From IMG/VR virus record IMGVR_UViG_3300049847_000305, positions 1-27,462 of that record: DNA of 27,462 nucleotides, one strand, 5' to 3'. The notes beneath the pieces were generated by a model. It was not told where the DNA came from and searched no databases. It was given only the letters and a program-made list of their open reading frames with translations. Numbering within the stretch: position 1 is the first letter of the stretch; every line of letters starts with the position of its first letter. The translations under genes and the position numbers were made by a program. Origin of the DNA: a virus. Positions 20,772 to 27,462 of this stretch are shown here, piece by piece.

Positions 20772-21034
20772 TTCTTGAGCAAGAGCGCATCATCATCGAG
20801 ACCGAAGAAGGATTTACCTTCAACTGCTCGATGTTCCTAGGCGTGTGGAGTGCTGGGCTTACAGCCCCATCGTTCATGGCCGTCGTCAAGGGAGACTCAG
20901 TGCCCAAGATGATTGACCTCGCCATCCTCCATGCCATAGACTACCGAGACCGCCTAGAAGAATTCATCACGCTGCTCGAACAAGAAAGAAAGCTGCCTCA
21001 TGGCCAAGAACATCGAGAACGGAGTCCTCCTTAG
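20768..21034 (+). CDS. Small protein overlapping the nuclease gene, unknown
   Basis: The ATG overlaps the previous stop and has GAGGTGG upstream. The 88-residue protein contains strands (RIIIETEEGFTFNCSM) and a helix (PKMIDLAILHAIDYRDRLEEFITLLEQERK). Its last 35 bases overlap the start of the nuclease gene in another frame, so the two are probably coupled. No family is recognised. Confidence 0.55.
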   Translation: MILEQERIIIETEEGFTFNCSMFLGVWSAGLTAPSFMAVVKGDSVPKMIDLAILHAIDYRDRLEEFITLLEQERKLPHGQEHRERSPP

Positions 21035-22274
21035 CGTCTCACCTTCGATGTTGACGGCATTCGACCCCAAGTCCCCTTTTGGGTGCGCTCGCCGTGGCTG
21101 GTTCAAGTACGTAGCAGGGATGGAAGAGCCTCAGACCGGTGGGCAGAACCTCGGTGAGATGCTGCACGCCCTCATCGAACGTCGTCTGGAAGAGGGCCGC
21201 ATCATTGATTCCGTGGAGTCGGAAGCGGCGGGGCTGTATATCGCCGGGCAGTCGATGATTGAGGAAGTGGCCGCGAGGAAAATACTCTCGGTTGAGTCTA
21301 AGCTTCCCCCGTTCCAGCTCGACGGTGTCAACGTCAAGGGTTACGTGGACGTGGTGACGGAAGACGGAATCATCGATTGGAAAACGACCTCTGACATCAA
21401 GAGGTACGGGAAAACGGCAGCCCAGCTGGCTACCGACACCCAGATGGTCATCTATGCCCTTGCGTGCCACCCAACCCGTGAGACGGTAAAGCTTGCGCAC
21501 GGGCAATTCCAAACCAAAGGCACAAAGCATACCAGGTTCGAAGAAATCGAAGTCACCGGAGAGCACCTTGCGAAGCACCGGGACGCGGTTATTATTCCAG
21601 CGATTAAAGAATTAAAAGAAATAGCAAAGAAGACGAAGCACACCGAAGTCGAACCGAATTTCAAGAGCTGTTTCAATTGCGCGTTCCGCGCTCACTGCCC
21701 CAAAGAAGGAAGCGAGTCCGTCATGAGCTTTTTCTCGAAATTGAATGCCCCCGCTGTAGCCCCTGTTGCCCCTCCCGACGCTCCCAAGAGCGACCCGGTA
21801 CTGGCTGCCGAGAAGCCTAAGTTGAAGATTGAAGACGCACCAGTGCCCGCTGTGCTTACGGCCACGCAAATTGCCATCATGGAAGAGAACAATGTATCCG
21901 TGGCCGCGGATAAGGCCGAGACGAAGAAGCGAGGTCGTCCCCCCGGAGCGAAGAACAAAATCGTAGTCGGAGGAGCGCGCGGGCCTGAGGTCCTTACCTA
22001 CGACCCTAAGGACGCTTGCGTCCCATTGGCTCCCAAGCCGGTCGCTAACGTGAAAAGCGTCACCGTAACCAAGGGGTTCACGATTAATTTAGGTTCGTAC
22101 TCCAGTGTTAGGTTTGAGGTGTCTATGGTAGGTGAGGGCTCGGACCACGTAGACCTCTATGATTTCCTCTACAACGAGGTTCAAGACCGTCTGGCTGCAG
22201 AAGCTAAGAAGTTTGACGCTGAAGTGGACGCAAAGACAAAGCTGACCAGACCGGGTAACGAGGTTATCAAGTGA
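21000..22274 (+). CDS. Cas4/RecB-like PD-(D/E)XK nuclease with AT-hook and C-terminal domain
   Basis: The 424-residue protein has a nuclease domain with D117 (GYVDVV) and D126-W-K128 (IIDWKTT), plus Q148. Cys29 together with C224, C227 and C233 (SCFNCAFRAHC) matches the iron-sulfur pattern of AddB/Cas4 nucleases. Residues 245-325 are a Pro/Ala linker containing an AT-hook, KKRGRPPGAKNK, around 309-320. The C-terminal 85 residues (TVTKGFTINLGSYSSVRFEVSM, then DLYDFLYNEVQDRLAAEAKK) form a separate domain seen, in my recall, as a stand-alone phage protein. It probably processes DNA ends for phage recombination. Such nucleases are common next to phage helicases and polymerases. The stop overlaps the next GTG. 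Confidence 0.8.
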   Translation: MAKNIENGVLLSVSPSMLTAFDPKSPFGCARRGWFKYVAGMEEPQTGGQNLGEMLHALIERRLEEGRIIDSVESEAAGLYIAGQSMIEEVAARKILSVESKLPPFQLDGVNVKGYVDVVTEDGIIDWKTTSDIKRYGKTAAQLATDTQMVIYALACHPTRETVKLAHGQFQTKGTKHTRFEEIEVTGEHLAKHRDAVIIPAIKELKEIAKKTKHTEVEPNFKSCFNCAFRAHCPKEGSESVMSFFSKLNAPAVAPVAPPDAPKSDPVLAAEKPKLKIEDAPVPAVLTATQIAIMEENNVSVAADKAETKKRGRPPGAKNKIVVGGARGPEVLTYDPKDACVPLAPKPVANVKSVTVTKGFTINLGSYSSVRFEVSMVGEGSDHVDLYDFLYNEVQDRLAAEAKKFDAEVDAKTKLTRPGNEVIK

Positions 22275-22753
22275 AGACCTGTCGAGTCTGTAAGGTGTCT
22301 AAGCACCATAAGGACTTCCCAGTCAAGACGTACCCTAGTGGAAAAACAGGCCCAGGATACAAGTGCAAGCAATGTATGGCTCAGTACATGGCTGAGTACA
22401 GGACTCGGCCTGGGGCTAGGCTGAGGAGGTCAGCGTGGGAAGTGGCTCAGCGCGAAAACGGGAACAGTAAGCTCTGGTATGAACGAGGGGGAAGGCGCAT
22501 TTCGTTTGAGCACCACCTCTGGAGTAAATACAAAATCGAAGTATGGGACTGGGCCATCATGTACGAACAGCAAGAGGGTCTATGTGCATGCTGCTTCAAA
22601 GAGCTAGATTTCTCCAACAAAACGCACGTCGAGCATAACCACACCACAAAAGAGGTGCGAGGTCTCGTCTGTGCCCGTTGCAACATGGCTATAGGTGTCG
22701 TAGAAGAAGGTCGGGGTATGCTCGTGGAGAAGTACCTGAAGAGGTTCAAGTGA
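22271..22753 (+). CDS. Recombination endonuclease VII-like protein
   Basis: The GTG start overlaps the nuclease stop (GTGA). The 160-residue protein carries the endonuclease VII core: C105/C108, EHNH at 121-124, VRGLVCARCN at 129-138 (C134, C137, N138) and IG. This is the zinc-bound His-Me fold of T4 gp49, which resolves branched DNA. An N-terminal extra zinc-binding pair (C4, C7, C32, C35) precedes it, which T4 gp49 lacks in this form. Location between a nuclease and a helicase suits a role in recombination-linked replication, though such genes also act as free-standing homing enzymes. Confidence 0.82.
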   Translation: MKTCRVCKVSKHHKDFPVKTYPSGKTGPGYKCKQCMAQYMAEYRTRPGARLRRSAWEVAQRENGNSKLWYERGGRRISFEHHLWSKYKIEVWDWAIMYEQQEGLCACCFKELDFSNKTHVEHNHTTKEVRGLVCARCNMAIGVVEEGRGMLVEKYLKRFK

Positions 22754-24633
22754 GCTTCTTTCACTCCGTCCCCAAGCCTGAGGGCGAAGTGTACCTCCGA
22801 GGTCACTCGGTGGGGGAGTCTGGCGACCTGAGGCGTATCCTCAAACTCCCTCGCCGTTCTCGGCCTTCAGACGCTCAAATCCAAGTCTGGGCAAACTACA
22901 TCAAGCAAGAGCTGGGCATCGACAACCCCAAGTGCCAGTGCGAATCCAAGTTCAAGCGTCGCTGCTGCAGAGACTTGCTCCCCGTCCAGGCCTGGGCGCT
23001 CTACGAGGCGGCTACCGTAGGTGGCATCCTAGGACCTATAGGGGTCGGTCATGGCAAGACCTTGCTGGACTTGCTCACTCCCATGGTCGTCGACAACTGC
23101 AAGACGGCCGTTCTCCTCCTCCCTCCTAACCTCAAATCGCAGATGCTGGACGTGGACTGGCACTTCTATGGACAACATTGGAAACTTCCTAATCTCGCAG
23201 GTGGTCGTTGGCTTGTACCTGGGCGCCCTAGCCTACACGTGGTTGCCTTCTCTGAGCTTTCTGGCAGCCGTGCTTCTGATTTACTGTCTCGGTTGCGGCC
23301 TGATACTGTTGTGGTTGACGAAGCTCACAGTGTACGGAACCGCACGGCAGCGCGAACGAAGCGATTCCTCCGATACTTTCGTGAACGACAGGGAGTAAGA
23401 CTTTTTGCGTGGAGTGGTACCCTTACAACTAGGAGCCTCAAAGACTATGCGGAACTCAGTAACCTTGCCCTCGGTGACGGTAGTCCTACCCCGCTCCATT
23501 GGCCAACTGTTGAAGAGTGGGCAGGCCATCTCGACCCTAGCGAATTTCGTAGCCCTCCCGGACGGCTCGTACAGTTTGGAGAGGATGTCCGTGGCAGCTA
23601 TGCGAAATGGGTTACCAACACAGCTGGAGTGGTCTCTAGCGGAGACACTGCCTCTTGCCAAGCCAGCCTCATCATCTCCGAGCGACCCTTCACAACTCCT
23701 CCTGCCGTTAGTCTGGCGATAGATGAGCTGGTGGGGACTCCATCTAAGAAAGGGTCGTGGCAGCGCCCGGACGGCGAAGAACTCATCGATGCGATGTCGG
23801 TAGCGCGTTGCGCTCGGGAGCTATCGTGCGGGTTCTACTACCGGTGGAGGTGGCCGCGAAAAGAGCCTACGGAAGTCATCGAGCGCTGGCTGAAAGCGAG
23901 AAAAGAATGGCACAAGGAACTCCGAGAGAAGCTCAAGGGCGGTCGTCAATTCATGGACTCCCCACTACTTTGCGCGAAGGCAGCCATCCGATGGTACAAG
24001 GGGTATGTCCATGTTGAGCATGACAGCGAAGGGAACGCGGTTGCTCGCAAAGAGATTCCGCCGAAGTCAACGCAAGGCCCCCTCCCGGTCTGGCCCGCGC
24101 TCTACTGGCAAGAGTGGGAAGAAGTCCGCGACTCGGCCAAGCCCGAAACGGAGCCAGTGTGGGTCGACAGAGGCATCGTGCAAGACGTTGTTAAATGGCT
24201 CCGAGAGCCTGGTGGGAAGCTCGCCTGGTACGAGTTCAAGGCCGTAGCTGACGAGATACTGCGGGAGTGTAAAGCTCAGGGAGTTCCGGTAACCTTCGCT
24301 GGGCCGGGACAGGAGGGGGACGCTAGGGTCATATCACTTACAGGTTCAGAGGCTGTGGTGATATCTGCAAGAGCCCACGGAACCGGTAAGAACCTCCAGC
24401 AGTTTTGTAAAAACCTCGTAATTACGCCATTTGGAAGTGGTTCAGAGTGGGAGCAAGTTATGGGGCGCTGCCACAGAACCGGACAGTCTGCCGACGAGGT
24501 ACTCTTTGAAGTGTATGGTCACACTGAGCCTCTGCGCCGAGCTATTGAGAAGGCTCGTGACCTGTCCCAGTATATCGAAGAGACGTTCGGTGCATCGCAA
24601 AGGCTTGCAAGCGTAGCTACGTGGAGATTTTGA
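22750..24633 (+). CDS. SNF2-type DEAH helicase
   Basis: I use the GTG at 22750, which overlaps the upstream TGA and follows AAGAGG with a 5-base spacer; an ATG at 22678 lies deep inside the preceding gene. The 627-residue protein has Walker A GVGHGKT (98-104), DEAH at 190-193, motif III SGT at 222-224, and motif VI QVMGRCHRTGQ near 569-579. A cysteine cluster KCQCESKFKRRCC at 61-73 precedes the ATPase core and may bind zinc. SNF2-type helicases of this class are regular members of phage replication cassettes with a VapE protein and a family A polymerase. The middle region is less conserved and helical. Confidence 0.83.
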   Translation: MSFFHSVPKPEGEVYLRGHSVGESGDLRRILKLPRRSRPSDAQIQVWANYIKQELGIDNPKCQCESKFKRRCCRDLLPVQAWALYEAATVGGILGPIGVGHGKTLLDLLTPMVVDNCKTAVLLLPPNLKSQMLDVDWHFYGQHWKLPNLAGGRWLVPGRPSLHVVAFSELSGSRASDLLSRLRPDTVVVDEAHSVRNRTAARTKRFLRYFRERQGVRLFAWSGTLTTRSLKDYAELSNLALGDGSPTPLHWPTVEEWAGHLDPSEFRSPPGRLVQFGEDVRGSYAKWVTNTAGVVSSGDTASCQASLIISERPFTTPPAVSLAIDELVGTPSKKGSWQRPDGEELIDAMSVARCARELSCGFYYRWRWPRKEPTEVIERWLKARKEWHKELREKLKGGRQFMDSPLLCAKAAIRWYKGYVHVEHDSEGNAVARKEIPPKSTQGPLPVWPALYWQEWEEVRDSAKPETEPVWVDRGIVQDVVKWLREPGGKLAWYEFKAVADEILRECKAQGVPVTFAGPGQEGDARVISLTGSEAVVISARAHGTGKNLQQFCKNLVITPFGSGSEWEQVMGRCHRTGQSADEVLFEVYGHTEPLRRAIEKARDLSQYIEETFGASQRLASVATWRF

Positions 24634-25145
24634 TGCCTAGGAAAGACCCAGATGCTAGACGGGCTTATCAGCTAGGGTGGGTGGCCTCTCATAGAGAGCA
24701 TGTAAACGCGAAGGCTAGACAGGCTCGAGCAGCTAACCTGGAGGAGGCTAGGCGTAAGGACAAGGAACGTACTGCTTCCGACAGAAGCCTGTTTAGGGCT
24801 AGAAACAGGTCTAGCTATGCTGTTCGTGACCAGCGCCTGAAGATGCTGTCTGGTGCCAGAGCTAGGGCTCGAAGGAAGGGACTGGAGTACGACCTTACTG
24901 TAGAGGATGTAGTAATCCCCACGCACTGTCCAATACTCGGTATACCTCTTGTCCCAGGTTCAGGCGCACTAGGTGCCCACCATCCGGGCTCACCTTCGAT
25001 AGATAGGCTTGATTCCAGCAAGGGTTATGTGAGAGGCAACATCGAGGTAATCTCACACCGAGCCAACGTTATCAAAAACAGCGGCACTGCAGAAGAGCAT
25101 GAGGCAGTGGCCAGGTTCATCAGGTCTCGAACGAAGACCACTTGA
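24633..25145 (+). CDS. Free-standing HNH endonuclease
   Basis: The ATG at 24633 overlaps the helicase TGA (TGATG) with GGAG 7 bases upstream; an earlier in-frame ATG is less likely. The 170-residue protein has a basic, Ala/Arg-rich N-terminal helix (residues 20-80) and a C-terminal nuclease domain: THCPILGIPL near 97-106, PSIDRLDSSKGYVRGNIEVIS at about 121-141, and HRANVIKN. This is the pattern of a large group of phage HNH homing endonucleases. Codon choice (many AGG, AGA and CTA) differs from neighbours, as expected of a recent arrival. It lies just before a strong promoter, a typical insertion place between operon parts. Confidence 0.8.
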   Translation: MPRKDPDARRAYQLGWVASHREHVNAKARQARAANLEEARRKDKERTASDRSLFRARNRSSYAVRDQRLKMLSGARARARRKGLEYDLTVEDVVIPTHCPILGIPLVPGSGALGAHHPGSPSIDRLDSSKGYVRGNIEVISHRANVIKNSGTAEEHEAVARFIRSRTKTT

Positions 25146-25169
25146 CGTCGTAATAAAGTTGGATATACT
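25142..25169 (+). promoter_or_regulatory. Strong sigma-70-like promoter before the replication-protein gene
   Basis: TTGACG at 25142-25147, a 16-base spacer and TATACT at 25164-25169 each differ from consensus by one base. The start site would be near 25176, giving a leader of about 36 bases before the ATG at 25212. It lacks the GAAACATTATTA core, so it is more likely used by host polymerase early in infection. Confidence 0.7.
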
Positions 25170-25211
25170 CGTCGGGCACCAACTCCGGTGCATGGAAAGA
25201 GAGCAAGTAAA

Positions 25212-25781
25212 ATGGGCATCATGGATATGGTTAATAAGGCCAAGGCGAATCTGAAGTCTGGCCAAGACGCTGACTTCCTCATCAAGGACCAGAAGGGCGA
25301 AATCCTCATCCACTCGTTCACCTTCTACGAGACGGACAAGGGCAAGTGGGCCGCGCTCCAGGGCGAAATCGCCAAGGTAGCGGGCAAGACCACCGGCTCC
25401 GTAACTCAACCCGTCGGCACTCGCATCAAGGTTGTGCACAAGTGCCACGGCGACTACCCCCTCATCGGGTACGAGGGCGTCCTCAAGACGGTAAAAGCCA
25501 TCTTCGACCCCTCCGACGACTCAGACCTCCAGGCCGCTATGCGCGCGTGCTTTGGCAGCGACGAGTCTGGCCTGAGCAACCGAGCCAGCGCCGAGGACCG
25601 AGCGAACCCCTTCTTTGGTGCACGGGGTGTTCTCGTTGGCTTCTCCACCAAGGAGACCAAGAACGCGGAACAACGCAGAGCGGCTGGCAAGACCGTGTTC
25701 CTTGACGTAAGCTACTCGCACGTCGAGCAGACCCTCGAAGAGATTGCGGCACGGGCGGCTAAGCTGCCTGAGATTAAGTAG
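25212..25781 (+). CDS. Conserved replication-cassette protein, possibly single-strand DNA binding
   Basis: The ATG at 25212 follows AGAGAG; an upstream GTG is poorly placed. The 189-residue protein is soluble and of mixed character: a charged N-terminus, strand-prone segments (GEILIHSFTFYETD, GTRIKVVHKCHGDYPLIGYEGVLK), an acidic patch, and FGARGVLVGFSTKETKN plus TVFLDVSYSHVEQTLEEI. It sits just before the DNA polymerase with its own strong promoter, the place where many phages encode a single-strand DNA-binding protein. I do not recognise a definite family, so the role is an inference from context. Confidence 0.6.
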   Translation: MGIMDMVNKAKANLKSGQDADFLIKDQKGEILIHSFTFYETDKGKWAALQGEIAKVAGKTTGSVTQPVGTRIKVVHKCHGDYPLIGYEGVLKTVKAIFDPSDDSDLQAAMRACFGSDESGLSNRASAEDRANPFFGARGVLVGFSTKETKNAEQRRAAGKTVFLDVSYSHVEQTLEEIAARAAKLPEIK

Positions 25782-25786
25782 GAAAT

Positions 25787-25858
25787 TGCGGGGTAGCTTA
25801 GAGGCAAAGCAGCGGACTCATAATCCGAAGACCGCAGGTTCGAATCCTGCCCCCGCTA
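25787..25858 (+). tRNA. tRNA with CAU anticodon (Met elongator or Ile2)
   Basis: The cloverleaf folds with acceptor pairs GCGGGG/CCCCGC, a D stem GCTT/AAGC, an anticodon stem CGGA/TCCG around loop CTCATAA (anticodon CAT, 25818-25820 area), and a T stem GCAGG/CCTGC with loop TTCGAAT. Position 1-72 is a T:T mismatch. No CCA is encoded. The lack of three GC pairs in the anticodon stem and the C-G pair at 11-24 argue against an initiator. CAU can mean elongator Met, or Ile if the C is modified to lysidine. Confidence 0.85.
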
Positions 25859-25860
25859 TT

Positions 25861-26142
25861 ATGGCCAACAAAAAAGTAGGCAACAACGACCCCCGGGATG
25901 CAATCGGTTACACCAAGTACGTGCGGAACCTCCCCTCGACGGAGATGCTCCTGAGGCAGTTCCTGAAGTTGGAGACGGGCCTGGGCAAAAACGAGGCGTA
26001 CCAGCGTGGCCATACCTTCAACTTCGAGTTCACCCAAGAGCAGCGCGACGCGGTGTTCAAGCTCATGGACGAAGGCAAAACGTACGAAGAAGCGTTCGAT
26101 GAAGTCTCCATGCAATCGGCTGGAAAAGGCGGTGAAAAGTGA
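25861..26142 (+). CDS. Small protein starting 2 bases after the tRNA
   Basis: The ATG at 25861 lies 2 bases beyond the tRNA's discriminator base, leaving no room for a ribosome binding site except inside the tRNA. A longer in-frame version would translate the tRNA and is unlikely. The 93-residue protein (MANKKVGNNDPRDAIGYTKYVRN) is basic at the N-terminus, then helical (STEMLLRQFLKLETG, FTQEQRDAVFKLMDEGKTYEEAFDEVSM). If tRNA processing frees the downstream RNA, its mRNA would be essentially leaderless. The function is unknown. Confidence 0.6.
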   Translation: MANKKVGNNDPRDAIGYTKYVRNLPSTEMLLRQFLKLETGLGKNEAYQRGHTFNFEFTQEQRDAVFKLMDEGKTYEEAFDEVSMQSAGKGGEK

Positions 26143-26378
26143 ACACCCAGGTCCAATACCTCAAAAAACAATGCGAACGGCGGGATGCTCAAGTACGCGT
26201 GTTGATGGATGCGGCTTCGATGGCTGCGTTCGAGGCTGACCTCGTTGGCTCTATTGCGTGTGCATTCGCCTGGGACTTGGCCGCTAGAGCTAAGGAACTA
26301 AACCAGGACTGGAGTAACATACTCCTCAAAGATGCCATACGGATGGCTTCGGAGGCTGAGAAAGCGGCCCTCGGGTGA
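26139..26378 (+). CDS. Small helical protein before DNA polymerase, unknown
   Basis: The GTG at 26139 overlaps the previous TGA (GTGA), and its own TGA overlaps the polymerase GTG. The 79-residue protein is helical (TQVQYLKKQCERRDAQVRVLMD, FAWDLAARAKELNQDWSN). It may be a polymerase accessory, but only the tight linkage supports this. Confidence 0.6.
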   Translation: MNTQVQYLKKQCERRDAQVRVLMDAASMAAFEADLVGSIACAFAWDLAARAKELNQDWSNILLKDAIRMASEAEKAALG

Positions 26379-27462
26379 CTGACCTATTGGCGTTCGACCT
26401 TGAAACTCACCTTATTCAGCAGGGTTTGCTTGCGCCTCCCATCGTCTGTGGCTCGTATGCCGACCAGAACTCTAGCGGGCTACTCACCCCCGCTGAAATC
26501 ATCGCGATAGTCGAGGAGCACCTCCGCAACGGTCTTATGGTCGCGGGGGCGAACATTTCGTATGATTTCGGGTGCATCCTCGCCGTACGCCCAGACCTCC
26601 TGCCGCTCATCTGGACGGCCTACGAGGAAGAGCGGGTCTTCGACGTACTCATTGCGGGTACCCTCGATGCCATCTACGACGGCCGTCTGACCGACGGGGA
26701 GCTGTTCAACAAGAAGGGGAAGAAGATTCAGTCCGGCCGGTACTCCCTTGAATCTGTTACGGAAGATTACTTGGGCCGCACGGATGCCAAGAAGAATGAT
26801 GTATGGCGTAAAAGTTACGCTCTGCTCGACGGTACGCCCATCGCTCAGTGGCCCGAAGAGGCCCGCCAGTACCCACTCGACGACGCTCAGAACACCCTCG
26901 ACGTGGCCAAGAAGCAGCTTCAGGTCTGCCACAATCTCCACAACCTTGCGGCCCAGGCCCACGCGGCGTTCTGCGCTCACTTGGGAGCCATCTGGGGCCT
27001 TCGTGTAGACCCTGAGCGCGTTGCCACCCTCAAGACGACTGTCGACGCTGAAATCAAGAAGGCGCAAGAGTTCGCCATCGCCAACAAACTCCTAAAGGTA
27101 GGCGGTACGCGGAAGGAGCCGAAGTGGACCAAGGACACCAAATTCATCAAGGAGCTGGTGTTCTGCCACCCTCCACGGACTCGGGCGACATCAGCATCAG
27201 CCGCGAAACGCTCGAGGATTCTGGAGACCCGGTGCTCGAAGAGTTCTCCAAAATCTCCAAGTGGGAGAAGCTTCGTACGTATGCCGACACGCTTTCGGAG
27301 CTTGGCAACAAGCCCATGAACGTGTCTTGCAATATCCTGCTTTCCACCGGTCGCGCATCGTACTCGGGCCTTATCCAGCTCATTCCGCGCAAGGGTGGCG
27401 TTCGTGAGTGCTTCCAGGCGAGGTATGGTCACGTATGGTCATCCGTCGATTACGCTGCCATT
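26375..27462 (+). CDS. Family A DNA polymerase (partial, with a frame break near 27160-27180)
   Basis: The GTG start overlaps the upstream TGA. The N-terminal 3'-5' exonuclease domain shows D8 and E10 (AFDLET), N60 with D64 (ANISYDFG) and Y166-x3-D170. From about 27150 the initial frame turns into Arg/Ser-rich sequence and stops at 27319. The frame one base back continues as DSGDISISRETLEDSGDPV, then TGRASYSGLIQLIPR and VRECFQARYGH...SVDYAAI, which are unmistakable family A polymerase motifs, and it is open to the window edge. The break could be a sequencing or assembly indel, a real mutation, or a programmed shift; no classic slippery heptamer is seen. The C-terminal part of the polymerase domain lies outside the window. 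Confidence 0.8.

Noticed and set aside
22678-22749. An ATG start for the helicase 72 bases upstream
   Set aside because: It lies within the conserved core of the endonuclease VII gene and adds Arg-rich out-of-frame sequence. The GTG at 22750 has a good ribosome binding site and a stop-start overlap.
25787-25858. The tRNA as an initiator tRNA because of its 1-72 mismatch
   Set aside because: It lacks the three GC pairs in the anticodon stem and has the normal 11-24 pair, both features of elongator tRNAs.
25744-25860. A longer form of the protein after the tRNA, starting at 25744
   Set aside because: It would translate through the entire tRNA and the end of the preceding gene. The ATG at 25861 gives a sensible N-terminus.

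Overview
The window is part of a tailed double-stranded DNA bacteriophage genome (Caudoviricetes). The parts list suggests podovirus-type virions: large terminase, portal, scaffold, HK97-fold-like capsid protein, a P22/T7-type adaptor and a large tail nozzle protein, with no tape measure or sheath gene in view. A Gram-negative host is likely but not proven; the hints are a phage-encoded lipoprotein with a lipobox and four sites resembling sigma-54 promoters. No integrase or repressor is visible, and both ends of the window cut through genes.

Layout. From 1 to 13250 the minus strand carries one tightly packed leftward operon for packaging and virion assembly. In transcription order it holds a putative small terminase, a GNAT-like acetyltransferase, an 84-residue protein, the large terminase (interrupted by an intein), an 80-residue protein, portal, scaffold, major capsid, a probable decoration protein, adaptor, a small fibre-like protein, the nozzle, its detached C-terminal piece, and a glutamine-rich virion protein running off the edge. 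From 13251 to 14308 lies a roughly 1 kb non-coding control region. It contains a tandem array of leftward promoter-like units, a tandem array of rightward sigma-54-like sites, several perfect palindromes and an iteron-like cluster with a long inverted repeat. From 14309 to the right edge all genes are on the plus strand: small early genes, a terminator, a primase-helicase of the VapE/D5 type, a lipoprotein with an HExxH motif, a sigma factor, a run of small overlapping genes, a Cas4/RecB-like nuclease, an endonuclease VII-like protein, a SNF2-type helicase, an HNH endonuclease, a conserved replication-cassette protein, a CAU tRNA, two small genes and a family A DNA polymerase.

How it works together. 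The right-hand genes look like a replication and recombination module. A phage sigma factor (19069-19614) is co-transcribed with the lipoprotein. A 28-bp promoter-like unit containing GAAACATTATTA lies directly upstream of that pair and occurs three times, on the opposite strand, before the virion operon. I infer that the sigma factor may drive its own operon and the late genes.

The most unusual feature is the terminase intein: its splicing blocks are in the terminase frame, but a complete HNH endonuclease is encoded in a different frame inside it. Other points are a predicted leaderless metalloprotease-like lipoprotein, an in-frame single-stop split of the nozzle gene, and a frame break in the DNA polymerase gene.
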